64,000 nt of DNA from Arthrobacter jiangjiafuii (GTDB lineage: Bacteria; Actinomycetota; Actinomycetes; Actinomycetales; Micrococcaceae). The stretch covers positions 2,418,001 to 2,482,000 of the forward strand of contig NZ_CP076022.1 in the NCBI RefSeq assembly GCF_018622995.1, read 5' to 3'. A program made the position numbers and the translations under genes. Each line of letters begins with the position of its first letter. Position 1 is the stretch's first letter. Under the pieces are notes generated by a model. It had not been told where the DNA came from, made no database searches, and saw nothing but the letters and a program-made list of their open reading frames with translations. Below are positions 10,103-19,120 of this stretch, one piece after another.

Positions 10103-11978
10103 AAAATTTCACATCTCCTGAGGCCACCAGAGTGGCGTCGTCGACCTGCCAAGTATGTCCGGATGCTTCCCGGACCTGAAAATAGTTGAAACGGTCTGAT
10201 GAGTAGATGCGTTTGCCGGCTTCGGCTGCCTGCCGCAGGAAACCGGTGTCCTCGCCTAGTCCCAGTGCAGGGAAGGGCAGCTCCAGGACAAGGCTCCGGC
10301 GGGCCACGATGGTGGGGCCCATGACAAAGTCGGTGTACCGGTGTTCCCGGTTCCCGAAACGCAGCACCGTGGCGTTGGAACTGCGCAGGTGCATGTAGTG
10401 CGCCTGCTTACCAACGATGTCCGCCCCGGAGTAGTGCAGGGCGTGCAGCTGGTCGCTGAGGTAGTGGGGGCCGTAGTGATCGTCATCATCCATCTTCGCC
10501 ACCACATCGCCGCTGGCGGCGGCCGCGCACCGGTTCAGGCACTCGCCCAGGGAAACCTCTCGCCCGGCGGTCAGCACCTGCACCTTGGTCAGTCCGTGCT
10601 GAGCCTGCAGCTGCTCCAGCTGTCCCGGCTCCAGTTCGAAACCGTGGGTGAGGAGCACCAGCTCGACATCTACGCCTTGCTGCCGGGCGAGGGTGGCGAA
10701 CAGGCTCTCCAACTGGTGCGGGCGGATGGTCGGCACCAATGCCGAGACGGTGGGCCGGCTAAGCGGCCGACCCTGGTCCGGAAGAGCAGCCGCCAGGACG
10801 GTTTCGGCCCGGTGCGCGTAGGTGTGCTGTTCCCAGATGCGGCGCTGGGCCAGATGGACGGTGCGGTCGTTGTACTCCGGATTGTTGGCCAGGCCGCGGC
10901 TCAGCGCCGCTGCTTCCTCCCGTGTGTGTGCCACCGGAACTTCCGTCCGAGCGAAGAACTGCTCGACAGCGGCGCTGGGCGTACTGATAACAGGAGTGCC
11001 CGCGGCGCTGATTTCAAAGATCCGCCGGGCGCACATACTCGGTGAGTCCACCACCGAATTGACGTTCAGGAACACTTTGTACGCTTTGTAAGCCGAAAGC
11101 ATCTGCGCGTAGCTCAGCGAGCCAACCACGCGGGAGTTCAGCGGCTCGGGGAACTGGTAGTTGGCGTCGCCGCCCAGCTTCCGGGAGAAGATTTCCAACC
11201 CGGTGGGCAGTCTGGCCGAGGCATCCATGGCTCCGCCCAGCAACAGGTCCATCTGCTCCCGGCGCTCCGGATACTTGTGCGCAAAGTACATGCCGGCAAA
11301 GGCAATGTCCCGGGAATGCCGGCCGTGCCGCGGGCGAACCGGGTTGTGGATGGCGGGCTGTGCTGCAAAGGGAAGGACCGCGATGTTCTCGTGGCCAAGG
11401 TCCTGCCGGTAGAACGGCACCCGGCGCACGTCGGAAGTGAATACATGATCGAAGAGCGCCGCCGCCGGCAGGAAGTCTTCGTAGTGGGGCGGGTCTTCCT
11501 TGTTCCAGAAGACCGTGGGAATGCCCTGTTCGCGACTCCACTGCAGCAACTGCACCAGTTCGGGGGCTGGACCAGTGGGCCCGGCGAGCTTGCCGCGCCA
11601 GAGCCGGATGTTGCCAGCCCAGGCGGATTCAATGAACACCAGATCCACGGCGGAGTCCGTCATCTGCTGCTGCCAGGAGACGGGGTCCAGGGCGACAGTA
11701 TTCCACTCATAGGCAAACGCCATGGCGGAGAACTCGTCCAGAATCACGCCAACTGTGAGGTCACTGCGGCGGGGTACCGGCGCCGGCAGCGGCGCCGCCG
11801 GAATGGACAGCCGCCGGTTTGATCCCCGGCCGATCCAGCCTGCCTCCACCCCGCGGGGGTTGGCGGGATCCGCGAAGCCCCGTTCGGCACGGCTTCGGAT
11901 TTTCCAGTCCCGGACCTGGGCGGGGCCGCCGGCGCGAAGGTGCCAGAGCCCGGTCCGAAGGTCAGCCAGCATGCGCAT
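10071..11978 (-). CDS. Fused GT-B (CgeB-like) and GT2 glycosyltransferase
   Basis: A 635-residue protein. Residues about 55-385 resemble a GT-B-type glycosyltransferase with a CgeB-like C-terminal part (VFWNKEDPPHYEDF, DIAFAGMYFAHKYPER, RIFEISAAGTPVIST). Residues about 405-625 are a second, GT2-like domain (VSALVPTIRPHQLESL, AKMDDDDHYGP as the DxD-type motif, GLGEDTGFLRQA). It probably adds two residues in turn to the polymer or its linkage unit in the cytoplasm. The ATG directly follows the TAG of the ABC ATPase gene. The fusion of the two folds is clear; donors and acceptors cannot be read from sequence. Confidence 0.8.
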   Translation of the reverse strand: MRMLADLRTGLWHLRAGGPAQVRDWKIRSRAERGFADPANPRGVEAGWIGRGSNRRLSIPAAPLPAPVPRRSDLTVGVILDEFSAMAFAYEWNTVALDPVSWQQQMTDSAVDLVFIESAWAGNIRLWRGKLAGPTGPAPELVQLLQWSREQGIPTVFWNKEDPPHYEDFLPAAALFDHVFTSDVRRVPFYRQDLGHENIAVLPFAAQPAIHNPVRPRHGRHSRDIAFAGMYFAHKYPERREQMDLLLGGAMDASARLPTGLEIFSRKLGGDANYQFPEPLNSRVVGSLSYAQMLSAYKAYKVFLNVNSVVDSPSMCARRIFEISAAGTPVISTPSAAVEQFFARTEVPVAHTREEAAALSRGLANNPEYNDRTVHLAQRRIWEQHTYAHRAETVLAAALPDQGRPLSRPTVSALVPTIRPHQLESLFATLARQQGVDVELVLLTHGFELEPGQLEQLQAQHGLTKVQVLTAGREVSLGECLNRCAAAASGDVVAKMDDDDHYGPHYLSDQLHALHYSGADIVGKQAHYMHLRSSNATVLRFGNREHRYTDFVMGPTIVARRSLVLELPFPALGLGEDTGFLRQAAEAGKRIYSSDRFNYFQVREASGHTWQVDDATLVASGDVKFYGGPREHTDI

Positions 11979-12878
11979 CTACTGTCCCCTCGTGCTGCGG
12001 CGCCCGGTGGACCGTTCCATGACCCGGGTCACGGTGAGGGCCTCCATGGCAGTAGCCCGTAGGTTCGCCGCTGTGATGTTATTGCCCTTGGACAGATGCC
12101 TGGTGAAATCCTTGTAGGCCTTCACCACGGCCTTGGGCTCGCCGTCCATCAGCAGATCGCCCTTGTCCATCCAGACAACCCGGGTGCACATTTCGAGAAT
12201 GGTGTCCAGGCTGTGGCTGACAAGAAAAACGCAGCCTGCTTTGGCGCGCAGCTCATCCATGCGCTTCTTGCTGCGGTCCGCAAACTGGGCGTCACCGGTG
12301 TTCAGCGCCTCATCAATGAGGAGGATTTCCGGATCGATGCTTGCGGCAATGGCAAATCGAAGCCTCGATGCCATGCCCGAGGAGTATGACCGCATGGGCA
12401 GGTGAATGGCTTTTTCCAGGCCGGAGAGTTCGACGATTTCGTCAAACTTCTCAGCGATCTCTGCCCGGCTTAAGCCCATCGCCAGGCAGCCCAGCACCAC
12501 GTTGTGGTCACCCGGCAGCTCCGAGACCAGAGCCGCGTTAACACCGAGCATGACCGGGGTGCTGACCGCGTAGACAGCACCCGTGCTCGGTTTGACCTGT
12601 CCGCTGATGAGCTTCATGAGCGTGCTCTTGCCGGATCCGTTGCGGCCTACGATGCCGATGGATTCTCCCCGGACCGCCACCAGCGACATCGGGTTCAGCG
12701 CATTGACCGTGACCAGGTTCGGTTTCGCCAGCACCCTGCGCAGGATGCGCCCCGTTCCGCTGGAGGTGTTATCCGCTGCCGGCGCCTCACTGGAGGTCAC
12801 GCGGTAGCGCATGCTCACTTCGTCGATGACGATGCACGGATCCTCCCGGAGATATTCCAGGTCCTTAATCGCGTCCAT
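11979..12878 (-). CDS. tagH: Wall-polysaccharide/teichoic acid ABC exporter, ATP-binding subunit
   Basis: A 299-residue ABC ATPase of the polysaccharide/teichoic acid export (TagH/Wzt) type. It shows Walker A GRNGSGKST, a shortened signature YSSGM (SSGM in place of the usual LSGGQ, typical of this subfamily), Walker B ILLIDEALNTGD and the switch VSHS. It would energise flipping of the undecaprenyl-linked polymer through the adjacent permease. A GTG 15 nt further upstream is possible, but GGAGG six nt before the ATG at 12878 decides the start. That start lies 14 nt inside the permease gene, so the two subunits are translationally coupled. Confidence 0.9.
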   Translation of the reverse strand: MDAIKDLEYLREDPCIVIDEVSMRYRVTSSEAPAADNTSSGTGRILRRVLAKPNLVTVNALNPMSLVAVRGESIGIVGRNGSGKSTLMKLISGQVKPSTGAVYAVSTPVMLGVNAALVSELPGDHNVVLGCLAMGLSRAEIAEKFDEIVELSGLEKAIHLPMRSYSSGMASRLRFAIAASIDPEILLIDEALNTGDAQFADRSKKRMDELRAKAGCVFLVSHSLDTILEMCTRVVWMDKGDLLMDGEPKAVVKAYKDFTRHLSKGNNITAANLRATAMEALTVTRVMERSTGRRSTRGQ

Positions 12879-13752
12879 AGGTTTCCTCCGCACGCCAGAA
12901 GTACACAGCTCCGATAGCTAGGGCGCCGAAGGCCCAGCAGCTGAGAATGGCCCAGGACTGCCAGTCCGGTACCGTGCTGTACAGCAGCACATCGCGGACG
13001 ATGTCCAGGACGTTGAACAGCGGATTCAGTTTGATGATTTCCAAGAGCACGGGTTGGTCTATGAAGCGCTCATAGGAGTAGAACACCGCGGACGCATACA
13101 TCCAGGCCCGCAGCGCGAAGCTCAGGAGATGCACCACGTCATTAACCTTGGAAATGACGCGGGCAAGGATGAGTCCCACCCCCAGGTTGAAGATGCTCTG
13201 CAGCAGCAGCGCCGGAATGATCAGCAGCCCCAGCCATGTGATTTCCTCGGTGGGCGGGATAACGAGAACGATCAGGACCATGACGATGAAAACCGGGATG
13301 TTTGCCAGAAGTTCCCGCAGGTTCACGGCGATGGGCAGCGTTGCCCGCGGAAAGGTGAAGGCCTGAATGACGGCCCGGTTCTGCTGGATCGAGCGGCCGC
13401 CGTTGGTGATGGCGCGCGAGCTGTACTGGAAAAGGAAGATTCCAATCACCAGGTAGCCGATGAAGTTCTCAATGCCACCGCCTGTTCCAAGCAGCAGCCC
13501 GAAGATCAGGAAGTATGTCAGCCCGTTCAGCACCGGGTTCAGGATCAGCCACATGCTGCCCAGCCGGTCCCTGCGGTTGCCGCTCTGCACGCGCGCCTTC
13601 GCGTCGTAAAAAACGAACGCGCGGTAGTTCCACACCGAGATGGCATAGTCCACAAAACCGGGCCGAGCCCCCACACGCTGGAGTCCGCGGACGTCCACGG
13701 ACAGGGGTTTCACCTGGCTGTCTCCCCTAGCACCCGCCTTAGCACCCGCCAT
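12865..13752 (-). CDS. tagG: Wall-polysaccharide/teichoic acid ABC exporter, permease
   Basis: A 295-residue ABC-2 type permease with about six hydrophobic segments. The first begins near residue 70 after an amphipathic N-terminal stretch; the N-terminal half has LGSMWLILNPVLNGLTYFLI and RSIQQNRAVIQAFTFPRATLP, typical of TagG/Wzm proteins. It forms the membrane channel that exports the lipid-linked polymer with the TagH-type ATPase encoded next. Its ATG shares one base with the upstream TGA (TGATG). Its downstream end overlaps tagH. The assignment as a wall-polymer exporter rests on this pairing and on the surrounding glycosyltransferases. Confidence 0.9.
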   Translation of the reverse strand: MAGAKAGARGDSQVKPLSVDVRGLQRVGARPGFVDYAISVWNYRAFVFYDAKARVQSGNRRDRLGSMWLILNPVLNGLTYFLIFGLLLGTGGGIENFIGYLVIGIFLFQYSSRAITNGGRSIQQNRAVIQAFTFPRATLPIAVNLRELLANIPVFIVMVLIVLVIPPTEEITWLGLLIIPALLLQSIFNLGVGLILARVISKVNDVVHLLSFALRAWMYASAVFYSYERFIDQPVLLEIIKLNPLFNVLDIVRDVLLYSTVPDWQSWAILSCWAFGALAIGAVYFWRAEETYGRD

Positions 13753-15497
13753 CAGGCGGCAACCGTCAGTGAGTCATATTTGTCCAGACACAGCTTGGCG
13801 TTGGCGTGCCAGGTCCGGGTAGCCAGAACCTGCGCCCGCCCGTTGGCGCCGAGCCGGTCGCGCAGGGATGGATCGGCCAGGAGCCGGTCCAGCGACGCGG
13901 CCAGGGACGACGGGTCCTCTGGCGCAGCCAAGGCGCCGTTGTCGCCGTCGTTCACCAATTCCCGAAGTGCCGGCAGGCTGCTCGCGACCACGGGGGTGCG
14001 GCATGCCATGGCTTCGACGGGTTTCAGCGGGGTAACCGCTCGTGTCACGTTCAGATCCTTCCGGGGCACCACAAATACATCGAGTGCCTGATGATACAAA
14101 TGTGCGTTCTCGCGGGATACACGGCCCGGGAACAAGACCCTGCCGTTGATCCCCAGCTCGGCCGCGAGGGCTTTCAACCCGGGGGCAGCTGAGCCGTCTC
14201 CGGCGATCAGGCAGGTCAGTTGTGGATGCTCCGGCGCGAGCAGTGCGAAGGCCCGCAGCAGGTCATCCAAGCCTTCATAGTCAACCAGACTGCTCACCGT
14301 TCCGATAATTTCCGGGTCCTGGGGCAGCCCCAGCTTTCTCCTGGCGTCGCGCGGTGACAGCGGTTCATTGAGGTAGTACTCCCCCACCGCGTTGGGCAGG
14401 AGGACCAGTTTGGCGGGGTCCACTCCCGCCGCCGTGATCTCTTCCGCCATGGCTGTGCCCAGGGTGGGGACCAGCGATGCGCCGTTCATGACCCGTGCCT
14501 CGCACGCCTTGAAATCAAGGTAACGCTGACTGCTCCGGGCATCATCGGACCGAGTGGATGCCCAGGTATCGGCCAGCTGACCCCGGACCTCATACACCCA
14601 GGGAATACCCAGAGCGTCAGCCACCGCGGCGGTCACCAGGCCGTTGGTGAAGTGCGTGGTGGTGTGCAGAACGGCAGGGCGCAGGACCAGCGCCAGTGCC
14701 AGCATGTCTTCCGCCTGGCGCTGCAGCCGGCGGTCCATGCCGAACGGCATGCGGGCCGGCAGCAGCCGGTGGTATGTGACGCCGTTTATCACGTCCGTGT
14801 CGCCGGCGGCCAGCTTCCCAATCTGCACGGGATAACCCAGCCGGGTCACGGCATGGACGTCCCAGCCGAGGTCCAACTGCGCCTTCAGTAGGGAATGGGT
14901 GCGCTGCGCGTATCCGCTCTGCGTGTGCGGCAGCGAATTGGTGAGCACATGGAGCACAGTCTGCGGGTGGGGCTGATAGCCCGGCACGGCGGCCAGCTCG
15001 GGCTTCCAACCTGCAAAAACCCGCGCTTCGGCAGCGAGTCTGCACTGCTGTGCGGTTTCCCGGGCCGATCCGCCGTCCAAGGCGCGGACCGCACCGTTCA
15101 TGTCCCCGTTGTACCAGTGCAGCCTGGCAGCTGTTCCCCGCCGTCCGCGGGCGGTGGGGCTAACGCCCGCCAGCAGGGTAGCCGCCAGTTCCGGCAGGCC
15201 GGCAGCTGTGGCCAGATCCGCCATCCGCAGCTTCCGGCCTGCCGGGGCGCTGGCTTGTGCACAGCTGATGAGGTTGGCTTCCAGCCGGTTTTTGTTCCCG
15301 CTCAGCATGGCTTCCAGCGAGGCCAGAGTTCCCTGGCCGGGCATATGTGCAGCGGCACTAAGCAGCGGCCGGAGCACGCGAGGCCGGAGGCGGCGTGAGA
15401 TCTGCAGGGCAAGCACCACCGGATCGTCCCCGAAGTGCTCGACGGCGGTTCCTCCGGCCAGGCGAAGGTTGCGCAGGAGACTAACAAGGCGGCTCAC
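13752..15497 (-). CDS. GT4-family glycosyltransferase with N-terminal extension
   Basis: A 581-residue protein. The C-terminal ~380 residues form a GT-B fold of the GT4 type: HVLTNSLPHTQSGYAQRTH as the N-lobe start near 178, IIGTVSSLVDYEGLDDLL, LIAGDGSAAPGL, and the EX7E-like KPVEAMACRTPVVAS. About 170 residues in front are alpha-helical, Ala/Leu-rich and of unknown role. It is expected to use a nucleotide sugar to extend the lipid-linked wall polymer. The start is GTG, overlapping the upstream TGA (GTGA). Confidence 0.85.
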   Translation of the reverse strand: MSRLVSLLRNLRLAGGTAVEHFGDDPVVLALQISRRLRPRVLRPLLSAAAHMPGQGTLASLEAMLSGNKNRLEANLISCAQASAPAGRKLRMADLATAAGLPELAATLLAGVSPTARGRRGTAARLHWYNGDMNGAVRALDGGSARETAQQCRLAAEARVFAGWKPELAAVPGYQPHPQTVLHVLTNSLPHTQSGYAQRTHSLLKAQLDLGWDVHAVTRLGYPVQIGKLAAGDTDVINGVTYHRLLPARMPFGMDRRLQRQAEDMLALALVLRPAVLHTTTHFTNGLVTAAVADALGIPWVYEVRGQLADTWASTRSDDARSSQRYLDFKACEARVMNGASLVPTLGTAMAEEITAAGVDPAKLVLLPNAVGEYYLNEPLSPRDARRKLGLPQDPEIIGTVSSLVDYEGLDDLLRAFALLAPEHPQLTCLIAGDGSAAPGLKALAAELGINGRVLFPGRVSRENAHLYHQALDVFVVPRKDLNVTRAVTPLKPVEAMACRTPVVASSLPALRELVNDGDNGALAAPEDPSSLAASLDRLLADPSLRDRLGANGRAQVLATRTWHANAKLCLDKYDSLTVAA

Positions 15498-16696
15498 GGG
15501 GCGGTGACCCCGTTGACCAGGGTGGTCAGCAGGCCGGCATAAGCCTCAGCCAGGGCGTCCACGTTGGCGTTGTCGTTGATCCAGTCGCGCCCCGAGGTTC
15601 CGGTCAGGAGCATGGACCGGTCAGCTGCCAGTGCCCGCCACAGCTGGGCAACCTTCTCGGGATGCGCTGACACGACGTCGCCGGCGCCTGCTTCTTCAAT
15701 GATCTTGCGGGCTTCGCCGAGCACGATCCCGGTGACATGCCTGCCCACAGCGAGGACCTCGTAGGTTTTCGACGGGATGGTGGTTTCGAAGGACTTCCAG
15801 TCATCGCGCAGCGACACCACACAGGTGTCCGCCTGCCGGTAATGCTCCATTACCTCGGCACCCACTGCCGGGTCGTGGAAAACCACCGGCGCATCGAGCT
15901 CCCTGGCGAGAGCCATGAGTTCGCGGCGCTGGACGCCGTGCCCCACCAGATGCAACCGGACGCAGTCCCGGGCCAGGGCGGCGGCCCGAATGACGACGTC
16001 CAGCCGTTGGCTTTCGCCGTGGTTGCCAAGATAGAGCACGCTGAGGAACTCTGCCTCTTCCGGCGGCGGCCGGAGCAACTCGCGGACTGACACGTCAACC
16101 CCGTTGCTGACGGTCGCCACGTTGCCCAGTCCCCGGTCCCGCAGCGTCTGCGCAAAGCCGTAGGTGACGGTGACGACCAGGTCCGCACGGTCCTGGATCG
16201 CGACGATAACGCGCTCGGCCAGGCCTTTGGCGCTGCCGGGAACCAGGCGCGCGTCGCGGGCAATGTCCGGCCACGCATCCCGCATGTCCACGACCAGGGG
16301 CTTCCGCAGCAGGCGAGCGGCCAGGTATCCGGCACCCAGGATAGGGAGGCTAGGGACGGTGACGATCACCACATCGGGTTTGGGGCCCAGGAGAGCTGCC
16401 GGAACGCTGCAGGCGGCCGACACAAGGTGGTCCGCGAGGCGCCCCAGCCGGGTGGTGCGGTGCCAGAGGTAGGGCACCCGGCGAACGTGTTCTCCGAATA
16501 CGCCAGTATCGCGGCGGAAGGCCCGGCCTGCGTCGGATTTCGGCAGCGTACGCCGCCCATGTGGAGCGTGGGCGACGGGGGCGACGACGTCGACGTCCCA
16601 GTCCTGCTGCCGGAAGGAGCGGATGATCTGCGTCCACCGCCGCTGCGGGGGGCTGTGCTCCGGCGAGTAGGAATGGGTGAGCAACAGAACTCGCAA
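15494..16696 (-). CDS. GT4-family glycosyltransferase
   Basis: A 400-residue GT-B enzyme of the GT4/WcaI type. The start LLLTHSYSPEHSPPQRRW is the usual N-lobe signature, followed by VIVTVPSLPILGAGYLAARLL, VDMRDAWPDIA, SVLYLGNHGESQRLDVVIRA and HLVGHGVQRRELM. The expected C-lobe acidic motif is present as SKTYEVLAVGRHV. It likely acts early in polymer assembly because it is the first glycosyltransferase transcribed. About 70 bp separate it from the upstream secreted-protein gene; all later genes overlap or abut. Confidence 0.85.
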   Translation of the reverse strand: MRVLLLTHSYSPEHSPPQRRWTQIIRSFRQQDWDVDVVAPVAHAPHGRRTLPKSDAGRAFRRDTGVFGEHVRRVPYLWHRTTRLGRLADHLVSAACSVPAALLGPKPDVVIVTVPSLPILGAGYLAARLLRKPLVVDMRDAWPDIARDARLVPGSAKGLAERVIVAIQDRADLVVTVTYGFAQTLRDRGLGNVATVSNGVDVSVRELLRPPPEEAEFLSVLYLGNHGESQRLDVVIRAAALARDCVRLHLVGHGVQRRELMALARELDAPVVFHDPAVGAEVMEHYRQADTCVVSLRDDWKSFETTIPSKTYEVLAVGRHVTGIVLGEARKIIEEAGAGDVVSAHPEKVAQLWRALAADRSMLLTGTSGRDWINDNANVDALAEAYAGLLTTLVNGVTAP

Positions 16697-16767
16697 AAAG
16701 ACTTCCCCCCGGACTGGCGCAATACGGCACCGCTATATAAGACCGTGACAGTCTACCGCGTCACCCG

Positions 16768-17490
16768 CTATCCCTTGCCTGCACCCTTGACAGTTGAGGA
16801 GCCGCTTAGCCGCACGTAGTAGAGAACGCCAGCACCAACGAGCCCCAGGATGACCACGACACGTACCAGCCAGCTGGTCCCGAAGGTCTTTCCTGTGTCG
16901 CTGCTGGCTGCAGCCGCAAGGGCGGTCGGTGAGGGTGAGGCCGAAACTTTCTGGGTAGCCGTTGGCGAGGGCGACGGGGAGGTACTTGACGAGGCAGACG
17001 GCGAAGGGCTGGCAGTTTCCTCGTCATCCGATAGAGGTGTCACCACCCCGGTCGCCGCGTCCCACTTGAAGTCCGTATACAACAGAGTCCCGGGATCGAT
17101 AAGGTATCCGGTTCCTCCCTCGATCAGCCAACCGGTGTCCGGATGAATCAAAAACCCGGTGCCACCGTCAACTGCGAATCCGGTAGCCGGGTCGATGGCG
17201 GCCGGAGCGGGTGCCGGCACAGGCTTGGGCGCCGCTTCAGTCACAGGAGCCGGTGCGGGGGCAGGTGCCGGCACCGGAGCCGGAACCGGAGCCGGAACGG
17301 GTTCCGGTGCGGGAGCAGGTGGCTGCTCCTCAACGGGCGGCAACTGCGGCACAGCTGGACTTTCAACCGGTGCCTCGGCAGGTGGTTCACCTTCCTCCTG
17401 CGCCAGAGCCGGGCCGGCAGTCAAGGAGGTAAGGAGTGCGGCAGCCATTACAGCTGTTCCGGCCCGCCGCTTCCAACCGCCGGCCCGCAT
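16768..17490 (-). CDS. Secreted, membrane-anchored Pro/Ala-rich protein with 8-residue repeats
   Basis: A 240-residue protein of unrecognised family. It has a signal peptide (1-30, Arg/Lys-rich start, cleavage expected after ALA), then a Pro-Ala-Val stalk (about 38-98). Four tandem 8-mers follow at 103-134 (TGFAVDGG, TGFLIHPD, TGWLIEGG, TGYLIDPG). A Ser/Pro-rich stretch (160-190), a transmembrane helix (about 207-226) and a short basic tail KGAGKG complete it. No LPXTG motif is present. It is thus probably displayed outside the membrane within the wall. The ATG at 17490 lies one base after the LCP gene's TGA, with GGGAG eight nt upstream; longer in-frame starts at 17505 and 17550 lie inside the LCP gene. 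Its position between the LCP ligase and the glycosyltransferases suggests a wall-related structural role. Confidence 0.8.
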   Translation of the reverse strand: MRAGGWKRRAGTAVMAAALLTSLTAGPALAQEEGEPPAEAPVESPAVPQLPPVEEQPPAPAPEPVPAPVPAPVPAPAPAPAPVTEAAPKPVPAPAPAAIDPATGFAVDGGTGFLIHPDTGWLIEGGTGYLIDPGTLLYTDFKWDAATGVVTPLSDDEETASPSPSASSSTSPSPSPTATQKVSASPSPTALAAAASSDTGKTFGTSWLVRVVVILGLVGAGVLYYVRLSGSSTVKGAGKG

Positions 17491-17491
17491 G

Positions 17492-18505
17492 TCAAACTCC
17501 CGCATTGTGGGCCTCAAAGTACTGTTCCATGGCATCGCTGTCCAAAGCATCGGCTATTTCCGCGATGGCGGTCTCGTCCTTGATCACAATCGACTGCCCG
17601 TCGCTGGACGTTCCCACGCCCTGGGTCGGCAGGGTGAACATTGAGATGTCGGCGTTGCGGACGTTACGCAGTGAGAAGGCAAGGCCTCCTGCGGCGGCCG
17701 CATCCAGTTCCTCATCCACACTGAGGTACGGGGCTATCTCGGCTACTGACTTGTTGATGGTTCCGGGGCTGGTCAAGGTCTCTTTGGTCAGCATTGTTCC
17801 CAGGAGGCCCCTGACAAAGGCCTGCTGGTTGCGCACCCGCTGGTAGTCACCGTCGGTAAAGGCATACCGCTCCCGCACAAAGCTCAGCGCGGAGTCCCCC
17901 TCCAGGGAAACGGTTCCTGCAGGGAAGTACTCGCCGCTTTCTCCGCTGGAGGTAAAAGCCGCCGGGTTGTTCACCTCGACTCCCCCGAGCGCATCGGTCA
18001 GGCCCTTGAAGCCCTCAAAATCAATGATGGCCACGTGGTCGATCGGGGCATCGAAGAGCGTCTGGACGGTATCCACCACCAGGGGAACTCCGCCAAAGGC
18101 CATGGCCGCATTGATCTTGTGCTCGCCGTAGCCGGGAATCTCGGTCCAGGTGTCACGCATGATCGACATCACGTAGACGCCGCTGCGGTCCCCGGGCAGG
18201 TGAACCAGCATCATGGTGTCGGAACGGGCGTCGTCGGACGCCGGATCGCGGGTGTCGCTGCCGATCAGGAGTATGTTCTGCGAATCCCCCGCCGCCGGGT
18301 CCTTCAACGGACTCTCGGCCGGAAGGGCATTGTCTATGGTCGTGGTGCCGCTGTCGAAGCTGCGGGCCAGGTTCCAGAGGTAGCCTCCGGCCACCAGGGC
18401 AGCGATGACCAAGAGGACGATCAGGACCATGAACAGGTTGCGGATCGGATGCCCGCGACGCCGCTTGACCGGTGCCTCGTAATCCTCCTGAATGTACTGC
18501 GCCAC
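17492..18505 (-). CDS. LytR-CpsA-Psr (LCP) family wall-polymer transferase
   Basis: A 337-residue membrane-anchored enzyme. A short cytoplasmic basic segment (VKRRRGHPIRN) precedes one transmembrane helix (about 24-46). The extracellular LCP domain follows, with NILLIGSDTRDP, ARSDTMMLVHL, VMSIMRDTWTEIPGYG, KINAAMAFGG, the SFVRERYAFTDGDYQRVRNQQ block with conserved Arg residues, and PYLSVD. Such proteins attach undecaprenyl-phosphate-linked glycopolymers to peptidoglycan. It is the first gene of the wall-polymer operon reading leftward, so its product would ligate the polymer made by the genes below. Confidence 0.92.
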   Translation of the reverse strand: MAQYIQEDYEAPVKRRRGHPIRNLFMVLIVLLVIAALVAGGYLWNLARSFDSGTTTIDNALPAESPLKDPAAGDSQNILLIGSDTRDPASDDARSDTMMLVHLPGDRSGVYVMSIMRDTWTEIPGYGEHKINAAMAFGGVPLVVDTVQTLFDAPIDHVAIIDFEGFKGLTDALGGVEVNNPAAFTSSGESGEYFPAGTVSLEGDSALSFVRERYAFTDGDYQRVRNQQAFVRGLLGTMLTKETLTSPGTINKSVAEIAPYLSVDEELDAAAAGGLAFSLRNVRNADISMFTLPTQGVGTSSDGQSIVIKDETAIAEIADALDSDAMEQYFEAHNAGV

Positions 18506-18613
18506 AAAAACTCCCTCTGTCAGCTGCAGCCGGTAGCTGCAGTAGAAGCCTAGCGGTCCCGGCGCGATCCTCCGATTCCGGGCTGTGCATCTTCGCCGGA
18601 TAACCTTGAAGGC

Positions 18614-19090
18614 ATGTTCTCCTCCCGCGTTGCCCTGCCGGCAGCCCTCCTTACTCTCGCAGCCGCCCTTACGGCCTGCACTCCGATCGCCGACGTCGAA
18701 CCGGCGGCCGACGCCGCGAATCCGGACTGCGCGATTGTCATGGTTTCCCTGCCGTCCGTATTGGCGGACGAGCAGCAGCGTGAGACGGACAGCCAGTCCA
18801 GTGCGGCCTGGGGCGACCCCTCGAAGATCATCCTGCGGTGCGGGGTTCCGGTTCCCGGCCCCACCACCGAGCAGTGCGCCACGGTCAACGGAATCGACTG
18901 GATCCTGCAGGAAGAGGAAACCATGTGGACCGCCACCACTTACGGCCGGGAACCAGCCATCGAAGTGGTGTTCAATCCGGAAGAGGTTTCCTCATCAACC
19001 CTGCTGGTACAGCTGGAAAACGCTGTGTCGCGGATCGAGCCGACGCGCGAGTGCGTCAGCAGCAACGATCTCCAGCTGCCCGCGCAGTAG
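18614..19090 (+). CDS. DUF3515-type lipoprotein
   Basis: A 158-residue exported protein with a lipobox LTAC (lipidated Cys at 22), so it is anchored to the outer leaflet of the membrane. The remainder has two further regularly spaced Cys (LRCGVP and QCATV) and matches the actinobacterial DUF3515 family as I recall it; function unknown. It typically sits next to ddl, as here, where the two genes converge. A -10 hexamer TAACCT ends 7 nt before the ATG and there is no Shine-Dalgarno sequence, so the mRNA is probably leaderless. Confidence 0.8.
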   Translation: MFSSRVALPAALLTLAAALTACTPIADVEPAADAANPDCAIVMVSLPSVLADEQQRETDSQSSAAWGDPSKIILRCGVPVPGPTTEQCATVNGIDWILQEEETMWTATTYGREPAIEVVFNPEEVSSSTLLVQLENAVSRIEPTRECVSSNDLQLPAQ

Positions 19091-19120
19091 CGGCCCCGCG
19101 GGGACCTGCGCCGTCTGCGA

